Shown: positions 1 to 9,098 of the stretch, in pieces
Numbering within the stretch: the stretch's first letter is position 1
Layout of the letters: each line of letters starts with the position of its first letter
Source: Candidatus Omnitrophota bacterium
Lineage (GTDB): Bacteria; Omnitrophota; Gorgyraeia; Tantalellales; Tantalellaceae
Reading direction: 5' to 3'
DNA length: 38,006 nt
Assembly: GCA_018813285.1 (NCBI GenBank)
Contig: JAHJBY010000055.1
Coordinates: forward strand, 1-38,006
The notes under the pieces: model-generated
What the model saw: only the letters and a program-made list of their open reading frames with translations
The model's database searches: none
Told to the model about the DNA's origin: nothing
Program-made: the position numbers and the translations under genes

Positions 1-2
1 AT

Positions 3-914
3 ATGAGAGCATCAAATACTACCGCGTCTAAACGCCCTGTTTGGATGAAAAAGCGGATCTCCTGGGACGCGCGTTCGGGGGAAGTCAGAAGTATTCTGGA
101 TGATCTCGAACTCAACAGTGTATGTGTGTCCGCTGCCTGCCCGAACAGGCCGGAATGCTGGAAAGAGAAACAAGTCACCTTTATGATACTCGGTGAGAAC
201 TGCACACGATCCTGCAAGTTTTGCAATGTACATAAAGACCCTCCGGAAAAAGTGGACATACTGGAACCGGGACGCGTCGCTAAAGCGGTCAAGAAGCTTG
301 AGATAAGATACGCCGTTATAACATCGGTGACCCGTGACGATCTTCCGGACCTTGGTTCGGATCAATTTATCCGAACGGTCCGGTCGATAAAGGAAAAGGT
401 TCCGGTAGTCCCGGTAGAACTCCTGATCCCTGACATGGGCGCCGACGAAAGGTTGTTGAAAGAAATTGCCGTATCGGGCGCCGATGTGATAGGACACAAT
501 ATCGAGACCCCGCGTGAATTATTTAAGACCGTACGTCCGGGCGCCGGGTATGGCAGATCTCTTAAAGTTCTTGAGACATTGAGAAAATATTGCGCGACGA
601 TCCCGATCAAATCTTCGATGATAGTGGGTCTCGGTGAAACAAAGCCAGGCATATCGTCCACAATGAAGGATCTGCGAAACGCCGGTGTGGACATTATCTA
701 TCTTGGACAGTACCTAAGCCCCACGCGGGAGCACTGGCCGGTTGCAAAATATTATACCCCGGAAGAATTTCAATTATTAAAAGATGAAGCTGTAAAGCTT
801 GGTTTTTCTGTTGTTTGTTCGGCGCCCATGGTCAGGAGCTCGTATAGGGCAGAGAATGCGTGGCGTATGACGCAAAACGCAAAACGCAGAACGCAGAACG
901 CAGAAAGAGAATAG
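3..914 (+). CDS. lipA: lipoyl synthase (radical SAM)
   Basis: LipA inserts two sulfurs into octanoyl groups on lipoyl-domain proteins, here most likely GcvH encoded 5 kb downstream. Seen: the N-terminal auxiliary cluster motif with Cys41, Cys46 and Cys52 (CVSAACPNRPEC), the radical-SAM motif CTRSCKFC (Cys67, 71, 74), and the C-terminal RSSY motif whose serine ligates the auxiliary cluster in the family. Length of 303 aa is normal. The ATG at 3 is the only start visible at the window edge and fits, since the conserved KRPVW region begins a few residues in. Odd: the last 18 residues after RSSYRAEN are encoded largely by five 7-bp tandem repeats, giving a basic repetitive tail that is not part of the family fold. 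Family assignment is very secure; the true start could lie outside the window. Confidence 0.96.
   Translation: MRASNTTASKRPVWMKKRISWDARSGEVRSILDDLELNSVCVSAACPNRPECWKEKQVTFMILGENCTRSCKFCNVHKDPPEKVDILEPGRVAKAVKKLEIRYAVITSVTRDDLPDLGSDQFIRTVRSIKEKVPVVPVELLIPDMGADERLLKEIAVSGADVIGHNIETPRELFKTVRPGAGYGRSLKVLETLRKYCATIPIKSSMIVGLGETKPGISSTMKDLRNAGVDIIYLGQYLSPTREHWPVAKYYTPEEFQLLKDEAVKLGFSVVCSAPMVRSSYRAENAWRMTQNAKRRTQNAERE
871..905 (+). repeat. 7-bp tandem repeat (5 units) inside lipA 3' end
   Basis: Two cgcaaaa units followed by three cgcagaa units run from 871 to 905. Three units equal seven codons, so the lipA reading frame yields a heptapeptide repeat (TQNAKRR / TQNAERE). This resembles the short-period repeats seen in intergenic spaces elsewhere in the window. 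Confidence 0.9.
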
Positions 915-1139
915 AGGCAAGAGGTAAACACAGTGCGAAACGTGAAAAACTATATGCGGGACAGGCGGGTCAAGGGTCAGGGGGCAAGTAGGGGCGCGGT
1001 TTCCGCGCCCTGATCATGTCGCGGGGCGGGCAAAGGAGATCCGGGATTTCAACCCCACGGATTTCAACACACCTTTTAGCAATTTCGATCGACATGTGGT
1101 ATATTATATTGTTCAAAACAGGATTGTGGAATTTTTTGA
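915..1139. other. intergenic region, hairpin and promoter-like region, lipA to GH65 gene
   Basis: 225 bp without a gene. It holds a perfect 8-bp hairpin, gggcgcgg-ttt-ccgcgccc (992-1010), which lacks a T-tract and is therefore not a clear terminator. Next comes a 15-bp-spaced duplication of ggatttcaac (1044-1053 and 1059-1068), then a promoter-like stretch just before the GH65 gene. Confidence 0.6.
1076..1105 (+). promoter_or_regulatory. putative sigma-70 promoter with extended -10 for GH65 gene
   Basis: Extended -10 TGgTATATT (hexamer 1100-1105) with a weak -35 TTAGCA (1076-1081) at 18 bp spacing. It lies 34 bp before the GH65 start. The repeated ggatttcaac boxes sit immediately upstream and could bind a regulator. 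Assigned by eye only. Confidence 0.35.
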
Positions 1140-3521
1140 ATGTTTAACAGAAAAAAGGTATTGAAAATAATGGCGAAAAATGGCAGTCACCTGAAAAACA
1201 CATACGCCAAGTTCACAGAAGATGATCTCTGGCTTATAAAGGAGATGGACTGGAATAGGTCTATCCAGGGCATACGGGAGGCGCAATTTGCCCTGGGCAA
1301 CGGTTATATCGGATCAAGGGCAATACTGGAAGAAGTACCCCTAGACGCGAAATCCGGGACATACATAGCGGGCGTATATGACAAGCTTGCCGCCCAGGTA
1401 TCAGAATTAGTTAATTTCCCTAACCCTTTCAATTTTAAGTTCGCCGTAGACGGTGAAAAGATCGGCGTTACCGCGATGGATATTATTCGGCACCGCAGGG
1501 CTCTTAACATGAAAAAAGGGCTTTTGCTCAGGAATACTCTGTACGCGAATAGTAAGGCCCAGAGGTTCGATTATCAATCCTTAAGGTTCGTTTCCATGAG
1601 CAAAAAGAACTTCGGCGCGATGCAGGTAATTCTCACACCTTTGGACGCGGATTGCACGATAGATGTTCAGACTGGTATAGATACTTCCGTATACAACTCG
1701 GGTACGCTTGCTGAAGGCAACAAAAAGCATTTTCGCATAAAAGAGTTGGGACAGAGGAGCAATGCCGGGTATCTTGTGACGGAAACGTTCGAGAAAAGGC
1801 ACACGCTTGTTTATTGGAGCGGATTTTACTATGAATACAGAGGGAAGAAAATCTATGCCAAAGATAACGTGTTCAAAGTCAAAGTAAAAAAAGACGAATC
1901 TATAGTTCTTACGAAAATATTCAGCATCAATGATTTTCAACCAAGCAGATCACACACAAAGCATAAGGAAGAATCGTTTAAAAAGTTTTACAAGGTTTTC
2001 CATTCAAAGTTCAGCAGTCTATTGGACGCCCATATCAAGGAATGGGATAAGCTGTGGGAGACCTCGGATGTTCAGGTAAAAGGCACAGCGAACCTTCAGA
2101 TCAATATGCGGCTGAATATATACCATATGCTGATATGCGCGCATGTCGATAACGGTTTTTCCAGTATCGGCGCCAGAACATTATCAGGTGAAGGATACAG
2201 AGGGCATATTTTCTGGGATGCCGAGATATTCCTTTTGCCCTTCTATTTGTACACCTGTCCGGAAGCCGCTAAAAATATGCTTATATACAGGCATAGAAGG
2301 CTTAATGAAGCGCGCAAGATAGCGGAATCTTTCGGATATAAGGGCGCCATGTTCCCGTGGGAATCCGCGGAATCCGGATTCGATGAAACACCGACATGGG
2401 CAAAGGATATTAACGGAGAGATAGTTAAAATATTCACCAATCACATGGAACAGCATATCACACCGGACATTGCTTACGCGACCTATAGATACTACACTTC
2501 TACGGATGACGAAAATTTTATGAAAGATTACGGTTATGAGGTCCTGTTTGAAACCGCGAGATTTTGCGCCTCACGGCTTGAGCATAATACGAGCAAAGAC
2601 ATATACGAGATAGGGGGCGTTATCGGCCCGGACGAATTCCATGTGGATGTTAAAAACAACGCGTATACCAACATGATGGTCAAATGGAACCTTATGACGG
2701 CTTATGAAATGTCTAAGAGTTTTAAGGAGAAACATCCGAAAGCATATGAATCTTTAACAAAGCGGCTGAAGCTGAAAAAAGATGAGATAAAAAAGTGGAA
2801 ATCGAAAGCGGAGAAAATAAAAAAATTACATACAAACAAAGAAGGCGTCATTGAGCAATTTGACGGTTATTTTAAAATGAAAGACGCGACTTTTGAGGAG
2901 ATGGACGAGAACGGGATACCGATCTTGCCTGAAAATCTCGGTACGACCGATATGGGGAAAACGCGGCTCATCAAGCAAGGTGATGTTACAGTTATGCTTT
3001 ATCTTTTGTCAGATTTTTTCACCCCGAAAACCGTCCGGATAAATCACTTATACTATATCCCGCGAACCGCGCATAAATCCTCGCTCAGCCCTTCCATAAG
3101 TTCGGTTATAGCCTGCCGGGCAGGCGATCTCTACAGGGCGTATAATCTTTTCAATGTGTCTTTAAGGGCCGACGCGACCAATCTTTATGGTAACACTTCC
3201 GAGGGTGCTCACGCGGCCAGTCTTGGCGGGACGTATCAGGCCCTTATTTTCGGGTTCGCCGGATTAACGGTATCCGGTTCCGGCCTGTCTATAAACCCGA
3301 GAATGCCTAGAACATGGTCCAGTCTTATGTTCTCTTTTTTCTGGAAAGGGCAGTTGCTTAAATTAGAAGTATCCAGGAACAGGGTGAGGGTCAGGATCAA
3401 ATCCGGCGCTAAAAATGAATTAAAAATAAAAATTTTCGGCGAAGAAAAAATCTTAAAAGGAAGTAAAAACTATACTTTTGAAGGCGAAAAAAAACAAGCG
3501 GCAACCGAATTTTATTATTAA
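1140..3521 (+). CDS. glycoside hydrolase family 65 disaccharide phosphorylase
   Basis: GH65 enzymes reversibly phosphorolyse alpha-glucosides (maltose, trehalose, kojibiose, nigerose) to beta-glucose 1-phosphate plus sugar. Seen: IFWDAEIF (about 357-364) and PWES (about 407) in the (alpha/alpha)6 barrel; GVIGPDEFH with the catalytic acid Glu499; the phosphate-site motif HKSSLS (645-650); and EGAHAASLGG (688-697), all diagnostic of phosphorylases rather than hydrolases. Length of 793 aa is normal and there is no signal peptide, so it is cytoplasmic. The start may be Met11 (ATG at 1170), which is preceded by AAAGGT and matches better than the sequence before 1140. The next gene is a GT4 glycosyltransferase, a pairing that suggests synthesis or recycling of an alpha-glucoside. 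Substrate cannot be read from the sequence; the GPDEFH..VKNNAYTN context looks nearer trehalose/kojibiose enzymes. Confidence 0.9.
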   Translation: MFNRKKVLKIMAKNGSHLKNTYAKFTEDDLWLIKEMDWNRSIQGIREAQFALGNGYIGSRAILEEVPLDAKSGTYIAGVYDKLAAQVSELVNFPNPFNFKFAVDGEKIGVTAMDIIRHRRALNMKKGLLLRNTLYANSKAQRFDYQSLRFVSMSKKNFGAMQVILTPLDADCTIDVQTGIDTSVYNSGTLAEGNKKHFRIKELGQRSNAGYLVTETFEKRHTLVYWSGFYYEYRGKKIYAKDNVFKVKVKKDESIVLTKIFSINDFQPSRSHTKHKEESFKKFYKVFHSKFSSLLDAHIKEWDKLWETSDVQVKGTANLQINMRLNIYHMLICAHVDNGFSSIGARTLSGEGYRGHIFWDAEIFLLPFYLYTCPEAAKNMLIYRHRRLNEARKIAESFGYKGAMFPWESAESGFDETPTWAKDINGEIVKIFTNHMEQHITPDIAYATYRYYTSTDDENFMKDYGYEVLFETARFCASRLEHNTSKDIYEIGGVIGPDEFHVDVKNNAYTNMMVKWNLMTAYEMSKSFKEKHPKAYESLTKRLKLKKDEIKKWKSKAEKIKKLHTNKEGVIEQFDGYFKMKDATFEEMDENGIPILPENLGTTDMGKTRLIKQGDVTVMLYLLSDFFTPKTVRINHLYYIPRTAHKSSLSPSISSVIACRAGDLYRAYNLFNVSLRADATNLYGNTSEGAHAASLGGTYQALIFGFAGLTVSGSGLSINPRMPRTWSSLMFSFFWKGQLLKLEVSRNRVRVRIKSGAKNELKIKIFGEEKILKGSKNYTFEGEKKQAATEFYY

Positions 3522-3562
3522 CTCAGGATCCGCGTATGGTAAATTACGGAGGTTGAGATCAC

Positions 3563-4750
3563 ATGAGAAAATCCGGCGACAAAAAGATGAATATTGCCCA
3601 TTTGCATTGGGGATTCCCCCCTATCATCGGAGGGGTGGAAACACATCTGACGATCATATTGCCGGAAATGGTGAAACAAGGCCATAATGTAAGCCTTTTG
3701 ACCGGTTCAGTAGAGGGAGTGGACGGTCTTTATGTTTACGAGGGTGCCACGATACATCGCACTCCCCTTATGGACTTGAATTGGCTCGCGAAACGCGGAT
3801 TAGCAGGCCTGGACGAAGAAATATATCAGGTATTCAACACGTTTTTAGAAACAACAAAACCCGATATTATTCACGTTCACAACATGCATTATTTCAGCCC
3901 GGTCCATGCTCACACATTATCAGGCCTGGCGAAAGAGAGGGGCATACCGCTGATAGTGACAGCGCACAATGTTTGGGACGATGTGCTTTTTATGGACCTG
4001 ACCCATAAAATTGATTGGACCCATATCATAGCGGTAAGCCACTTCATCAAAAAAGAAATAATAGGCATTGGTGTGGATGACCGAAAGATCACTGTTATTC
4101 ATCATGGGATAGACCAGGACAAATTTAATCCTGCCGTTAACCCCGAAAAAATCCTGAAAAAATATCCCCAGCTTAAGAACAAGAAAGTTATTTTTCATCC
4201 GGCCAGGATAGGGATGGCAAAAGGTTGTGATGTCAGCATTAAGGCGATCAACATTGTAAAAAGGATATATCCGGACATCATGCTTGTTTTGGCCGGATCA
4301 AAAAATATTGTTGATTGGGCAGGTTCACAACAAAAAGACATAGCCTATCTCGTGAAGCTAATAAAACATTTTGGCCTTACAGACAACATTTTGATAGACA
4401 GTTACACCCTGGATGAGGTCAGCCAGATATATTCCGTGGCTGATGTGTGCCTGTATCCTTCGAGTGGATGCGAGCCATTTGGGCTTACCATGCTTGAAGC
4501 GATGGCATCAGAAAAACCCATTATTGTTACAAAAATGGGCGGTATGCCGGAAATCATTTCAGACGGTATAAACGGTTTTGTTATCCCGGTAAAGGATTTT
4601 GAGTTGCTTGCCGCTAAGATCAATAACCTTTTGGAGGACGAAGCGTTGAGGCGGCGTCTGGGTTATACCGGCAGGCAAATGGTTGAAGCGCAATACACAA
4701 AGGAACATGTTACAGCCAATACTTTGGCAGTGTACAAAAGATTCCTGTAA
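3563..4750 (+). CDS. GT4 family glycosyltransferase
   Basis: A retaining GT-B glycosyltransferase of family GT4, transferring a sugar from a nucleotide donor. Seen: an N-terminal Rossmann half beginning NIAHLHWGFPPIIGGVETH, the glycine-rich IGGVE loop usual in GT4, and a C-terminal donor-binding half containing the E-x7-E motif EPFGLTMLE, followed by GMPEIISDGINGFV. 395 aa is a normal length, with no membrane segment. The ATG at 3563 has GGAGG ten bases upstream; an alternative is the ATG at 3587 (MNIAHLHW). It follows the GH65 phosphorylase by 41 bp and precedes gcvT by 40 bp, so all may be cotranscribed. Acceptor and donor are unknown; a role with GH65 in alpha-glucoside metabolism is inference. 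Confidence 0.88.
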   Translation: MRKSGDKKMNIAHLHWGFPPIIGGVETHLTIILPEMVKQGHNVSLLTGSVEGVDGLYVYEGATIHRTPLMDLNWLAKRGLAGLDEEIYQVFNTFLETTKPDIIHVHNMHYFSPVHAHTLSGLAKERGIPLIVTAHNVWDDVLFMDLTHKIDWTHIIAVSHFIKKEIIGIGVDDRKITVIHHGIDQDKFNPAVNPEKILKKYPQLKNKKVIFHPARIGMAKGCDVSIKAINIVKRIYPDIMLVLAGSKNIVDWAGSQQKDIAYLVKLIKHFGLTDNILIDSYTLDEVSQIYSVADVCLYPSSGCEPFGLTMLEAMASEKPIIVTKMGGMPEIISDGINGFVIPVKDFELLAAKINNLLEDEALRRRLGYTGRQMVEAQYTKEHVTANTLAVYKRFL

Positions 4751-4790
4751 AACACCGGGTTAATCCCAGTTATTCCGGAAAGGGTCTTCC

Positions 4791-5885
4791 ATGTCCATTG
4801 ATACAGCCTTGAAAAAAACACCGCTTTATAATAAACATCTTGAAGCCGGCGCGCGTATGGTGCCGTTTGCGGGCTGGTCTATGCCCGTTCAATACACCGG
4901 CATTATAGAGGAACATCTGCACACACGGTCGAGAGCCAGCCTGTTCGATATTTGTCACATGAGCGAGTTTTTTGTGAAGGGGCCTTCCGCGGAAAAAGAC
5001 GTGGATGCGTTAGTAACATGTTGTATAGATGGTTTGGGTGTCGGGAAATGCCGGTACGGGTTTTTGCTCAACAATGATGGCGTGATTATTGATGACATGA
5101 TCGTCTTTAAGATAACCCCGGAAGAGTTTATGATAGTCGGGAATTCCGGAACGCGCAAAAAAGACAGCGAATGGATTAGAACACATCTTTCTCAAGGATC
5201 GGATCTTTTTGATGATTCAAATAACATTGCCAAGATCGATCTGCAGGGGCCTCGATCTATGGAAGTTATGCGCTTTCTTGCCGGTGATCCTGTTATTCGC
5301 GGGCTTGGACGATTCTCATTCGCGCGGACCAGGCTTACCGGGATAAACACGATGGTAAGCCGGACAGGATATACGGGAGAAAACGGATACGAGATATTTT
5401 TACCGGCCGCGGAAGCCGGAAAACTATGGGATGTGTTGACTAGAGGCGATAGTGTGAAGCCGGCGGGTCTGGGCGCGCGGGATTCCTTGCGCCTTGAGAT
5501 TGGATATTCGTTATATGGCCATGATATTGATGATACTCATACGCCGGCCGAGGCCGGCTTGATGAGATTTGTCCATTTGGAAAAAGAATTCATCGGCAGA
5601 GAACGCTTACTGAAACAATTAAGAAAAGGGATAAAAAGTGTCTTGACCGGTTTTATATGTTCAGGCAGAAGAAGCGCGAGGGAGCATTATCGCGTCACAT
5701 CGAGAGGACGCGAAGTCGGGGTCGTGACAAGCGGAGCGTTTTCACCTTGCCTTAAAAGGGGCATAGGATTATGCTATGTCGATAAAGACGCGGCCGGAGA
5801 AGGAAAAGACGTTGTACTTATAAACGAGAAGATCGAAATAAATGCTAAGCTCAAAACACCTCCGTTCCTAAAGACCGGGAATTAA
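4791..5885 (+). CDS. gcvT: glycine cleavage system T protein (aminomethyltransferase)
   Basis: GcvT takes the aminomethyl group from lipoylated GcvH, releases ammonia and passes the one-carbon unit to tetrahydrofolate. Seen: the family N-terminus with TPLYNKHLEAGARMVPFAGW, the RASLFDICHMSEF segment, the folate-site region IIDDMIVF and the SRTGYTGENGYEIF block. 364 aa is the normal length. The ATG at 4791 follows a GGAAAGGG ribosome-binding site. First gene of gcvT-H-PA-PB, with 23 bp to gcvH. There is no room for a glycine riboswitch in the 40 bp before it, so control must come from further upstream. Confidence 0.97.
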   Translation: MSIDTALKKTPLYNKHLEAGARMVPFAGWSMPVQYTGIIEEHLHTRSRASLFDICHMSEFFVKGPSAEKDVDALVTCCIDGLGVGKCRYGFLLNNDGVIIDDMIVFKITPEEFMIVGNSGTRKKDSEWIRTHLSQGSDLFDDSNNIAKIDLQGPRSMEVMRFLAGDPVIRGLGRFSFARTRLTGINTMVSRTGYTGENGYEIFLPAAEAGKLWDVLTRGDSVKPAGLGARDSLRLEIGYSLYGHDIDDTHTPAEAGLMRFVHLEKEFIGRERLLKQLRKGIKSVLTGFICSGRRSAREHYRVTSRGREVGVVTSGAFSPCLKRGIGLCYVDKDAAGEGKDVVLINEKIEINAKLKTPPFLKTGN

Positions 5886-5908
5886 AATATCAACAGAGGA
5901 GATAAAAT

Positions 5909-6289
5909 ATGGTGCCTGAGGAACTTAAATACACGAAAGAACATGAATGGGTGAAAATTGACGGGGAAACGGCTTTGATAGGCATAACGGATCACGCGCA
6001 ATCGGAACTTGGCGATATCACTTTTATTGAATTGCCGGTACAAGCGAAACAAGTGAAGCGGGGAGAAAGCGTAGCTACGGTTGAATCAGTAAAAGCTGCC
6101 AGCGATGTCTATTCTCCCATTTCCGGAGAGATCGTCGAAGTGAACGGGCTTCTTGAAGACGCGCCGGAAACCATTAACTTATCTCCGTACGAAAACGGAT
6201 GGATATTTCAGATCAAGATAAGCGATGGCGGTGAAGTAGAAACTATGATGGATGCCGCGGCATATGAAGAATATCTTGGAACATTGTAA
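5909..6289 (+). CDS. gcvH: glycine cleavage system H protein
   Basis: GcvH is the lipoyl carrier that shuttles the aminomethyl intermediate between the P, T and L proteins. Seen: KYTKEHEWVKIDGE at the start, GITDHAQSELGDI, and the lipoylation site ESVKAASDVYSP with the acceptor Lys62. 126 aa is typical. GAGGAG lies just before the ATG. The gene sits 23 bp after gcvT and 18 bp before gcvPA. It is the probable substrate of both LipA (window start) and the lipoate ligase (9271). Confidence 0.98.
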   Translation: MVPEELKYTKEHEWVKIDGETALIGITDHAQSELGDITFIELPVQAKQVKRGESVATVESVKAASDVYSPISGEIVEVNGLLEDAPETINLSPYENGWIFQIKISDGGEVETMMDAAAYEEYLGTL

Positions 6290-6307
6290 ACGATTCCGGA
6301 GTTTTAA

Positions 6308-7651
6308 GTGAGTTATATTCCAAACAGCATAGAAGACCGGCAGGAAATGCTTAAAGCCGCCGGTGTGAATTCCGGCAAGATGGCTGACCTTTTTAAAAAC
6401 ATTCCCCGGCGGTTACAGCCTCGGTCCTTTGATCTTGCCCCCGGCAGATCTGAATTTGAGGTTGAGAAGTACTTGCGCGGGCTCGGCAAGAAGAATGTAA
6501 CGGATCTCGTATATTTTATCGGAGGCGGATTTTACGACCACTATATCCCGGCCGCTATCGACGCGCTAACATCAAGATCCGAGTTCTACACCGCGTATAC
6601 GCCGTATCAGCCCGAAGCTTCACAGGGTAACCTCCAGGCGATCTATGAATACCAGAGCTGTATATGCCGGCTGACCGGCATGGAAGCGGCTAACGCGTCA
6701 CTTTACGATGGCGGCACCGCTTTGTATGAAGCGGCAATGATGGCGATCAGGATCACCGGGAGGAACAAGATCATCATCGACGGCGGGGTCAGTCCCATAT
6801 ACCGGAAGATGCTGTACTGTTACACAAGTAACCTCTCCATAGATTTTATTGAAATTCCCGTGAGTCACGGCCAGAGCGATCGGGTGGAGCTGGATAAACG
6901 CCTCGACGAAGAAACAGCCGCGGTTATCCTTCAGAATCCTAATTTTTTCGGAGCAATAGACGATCACGCGGATATTTGCGCCCGGTGTCATAATTCCGGA
7001 GCGCTTGTTATTGAGAGTGTATACCCCATTGCGCTCGGTTTATTAAAAACGCCGGAGGCGATGGGAGCCGATATCGTAACGGGGGAGGGACAAAGCCTTG
7101 GCATACCACTTTCGTTCGGCGGGCCGTATCTCGGGTTCATGGCCACGAAAAAAAAGTATGTTCGTAAAATGCCCGGGCGCATTGTCGGGGCCACGACAGA
7201 TAAAAATGGAAACCGCGGGTTTGTCCTCACGTTGCAGACAAGAGAACAGCACATACGGCGTGAAAAAGCCACCTCGAACATTTGTTCAAATCAGGCGCTT
7301 TGCGCGTTGAGAGCGCTTATTTATATGGCACTTGTCGGAAAAGACGGGTTAAAGGAGGTCGCTTCCGCGTGCAGGGATAAGGCCGAATATACGAAACAAA
7401 AACTTGGAGAAATAAAGGGAGTGGAAGTCAAAAAAAGCTCTCCTACATTCAATGAGTTTACCGTTAAGTTGCCTGAAAATGCCAACGAAGTGATAGGAAA
7501 ACTGATAGGCAAGGGGATAGCGGCGGGATTTCCGCTCGGACGTTATTACGCGGATATGGAAAATTATATGCTTGTAGCGGTTACGGAAAAACGGACCAGA
7601 CACGAGATCGTGAGATTTGCCGACGCGCTGGAGGCGGCCTTATGGAGTTGA
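6308..7651 (+). CDS. gcvPA: glycine dehydrogenase (decarboxylating) subunit 1
   Basis: The alpha subunit of the split P protein, which forms the PLP-dependent glycine decarboxylase together with GcvPB. Seen: the family opening SYIPNSIEDRQEML, the TPYQPEASQGNLQAIYEYQ block and the GRIVGATTDKNGNRGFVLTLQTREQHIRREKATSN region (quoted in part by eye). 447 aa is normal for this subunit. Start is GTG at 6308, chosen because CCGGAG lies seven bases upstream and the family begins with this MSYIPN motif. It overlaps gcvPB by 10 bp, which indicates translational coupling of the two subunits. Confidence 0.96.
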   Translation: MSYIPNSIEDRQEMLKAAGVNSGKMADLFKNIPRRLQPRSFDLAPGRSEFEVEKYLRGLGKKNVTDLVYFIGGGFYDHYIPAAIDALTSRSEFYTAYTPYQPEASQGNLQAIYEYQSCICRLTGMEAANASLYDGGTALYEAAMMAIRITGRNKIIIDGGVSPIYRKMLYCYTSNLSIDFIEIPVSHGQSDRVELDKRLDEETAAVILQNPNFFGAIDDHADICARCHNSGALVIESVYPIALGLLKTPEAMGADIVTGEGQSLGIPLSFGGPYLGFMATKKKYVRKMPGRIVGATTDKNGNRGFVLTLQTREQHIRREKATSNICSNQALCALRALIYMALVGKDGLKEVASACRDKAEYTKQKLGEIKGVEVKKSSPTFNEFTVKLPENANEVIGKLIGKGIAAGFPLGRYYADMENYMLVAVTEKRTRHEIVRFADALEAALWS

Positions 7652-9084
7652 TATTCGAACTGTCCAGAGCCGGAAGGCGCGGCGTAAAAATGCCAACCGG
7701 GGATGTTCCGGAAAGCGCTTCTTTGGATCCGGTGTACACAAGAGAAAAAGACGCCGAACTTCCGTCGCTTTCCGAACCCGAGGTTGTCAGGCACTTTACC
7801 AATCTTTCCAAAATGAATTTTGGTGTTGACTCACATTTCTATCCTCTCGGGTCATGCACAATGAAATATAACCCGAAGATCACGGAAAGGATAGCCGCTT
7901 TTTCGTCTTTCGCGTCGATCCATCCGTTGCAGCCGCAGCTTGTGAACGGCGGAATGTTGACGCAAGGCGCGCTTGAAGTGATAAGTGATCTTGAAAACGT
8001 GCTTTGCGAAATAACCGGTATGGACGAATTCACCACGCAGCCGATGGCCGGCGCGCACGGTGAACTAACCGGGATAATGCTTATTGCCGCGCATCACAGG
8101 GAAAAAGGCGACAGGCGAAAATATATTCTTATCCCGGATTCAGGGCATGGTACCAATCCCGCCAGCGCGGCTATCGCCGGTTATGAAGTTAAAACGATAA
8201 AGTCCGATGATAAAGGCGTTATGGATATGAATGAATTCCGTAAGGAAATGAACGAGGATGTTGCCGGGGTTATGCTGACGTGTCCGAACACTTTGGGTAT
8301 ATTTAATCCGCGTATCAAAGAATTGGCCGATCTTGCACATGCCTCGGGCGCGCTTATGTATTACGATGGCGCCAATTTGAACGCGATTATGGGAAAAGCC
8401 AGGCCCGGAGACCTGGGTTTTGATATTGTGCATTTAAACCTGCATAAGACGTTTGCCACACCGCATGGCGGCGGCGGTCCGGGTGCCGGTCCGGTGGGGG
8501 TAAAAAAACACCTGGCGGAATTTTTGCCCACTTCCCGGGTCGTTAAAAGAAAAGACGGCACTTTTACTCTTGATTATGACAGGCCGAAATCCATAGGCTA
8601 TATATCGCAGTTTTACGGCAATTTCGGCGTATTACTAAAAGCGTACGCGTATATACTTATAGAGGGAAAAGAAGGTCTTATTGAGGTGAGTGAGAACGCT
8701 GTTTTGAACGCGAATTATTTAATGCGCCGTCTCAAAGGGCATTATGATATTCCTTACGGCGAGAATTGTATGCATGAATTCGTGATCTCCTGCTGCCGGC
8801 AAGCGAAAAGGGGAGTTCATGCCGTGGATATCGCTAAAGCGCTTATTGACAAAGGCATCCACCCGCCTACCATATATTTTCCGCTTAATGTAAAAGAAGC
8901 GATCATGATAGAACCCACGGAGACGGAATCCCGGGAAACACTTGATGAATTTGTCCGTGTGATGATCGAGCTTGCCGAACTTGCCGAAAAGGATCCCGTC
9001 GCTTTCAAGGAATTCCCGAAGACCACATCGGTTGGACGGCTTGATGAGGTGAAAGCTGCCAGGGATATGAATATCAGCGCGTAA
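7642..9084 (+). CDS. gcvPB: glycine dehydrogenase (decarboxylating) subunit 2
   Basis: The beta subunit of the split P protein carries the PLP-binding lysine; with GcvPA it decarboxylates glycine and loads the aminomethyl group onto GcvH. Seen: YPLGSCTMKYNPK near residue 67, the GHGTNPASA cofactor region, and NLHKTFATPHGGGGPG with the PLP lysine Lys269. 480 aa is typical. The ATG lies within the last codons of gcvPA (10-bp overlap). Last gene of the gcv run; hairpin-rich DNA follows before the lipoate ligase gene. The L protein (dihydrolipoyl dehydrogenase) is not in the window. Confidence 0.97.
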   Translation: MELIFELSRAGRRGVKMPTGDVPESASLDPVYTREKDAELPSLSEPEVVRHFTNLSKMNFGVDSHFYPLGSCTMKYNPKITERIAAFSSFASIHPLQPQLVNGGMLTQGALEVISDLENVLCEITGMDEFTTQPMAGAHGELTGIMLIAAHHREKGDRRKYILIPDSGHGTNPASAAIAGYEVKTIKSDDKGVMDMNEFRKEMNEDVAGVMLTCPNTLGIFNPRIKELADLAHASGALMYYDGANLNAIMGKARPGDLGFDIVHLNLHKTFATPHGGGGPGAGPVGVKKHLAEFLPTSRVVKRKDGTFTLDYDRPKSIGYISQFYGNFGVLLKAYAYILIEGKEGLIEVSENAVLNANYLMRRLKGHYDIPYGENCMHEFVISCCRQAKRGVHAVDIAKALIDKGIHPPTIYFPLNVKEAIMIEPTETESRETLDEFVRVMIELAELAEKDPVAFKEFPKTTSVGRLDEVKAARDMNISA

Positions 9085-9098
9085 CCCGATGTATGTAT

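Noticed and set aside
992-1010. gggcgcgg-ttt-ccgcgccc as lipA terminator
   Set aside because: Stem is perfect but there is no following T-tract; kept only as a hairpin in the intergenic entry.
4751-4790. Glycine riboswitch before gcvT
   Set aside because: Only 40 bp are available between the GT4 stop and the gcvT start, too short for the aptamer.
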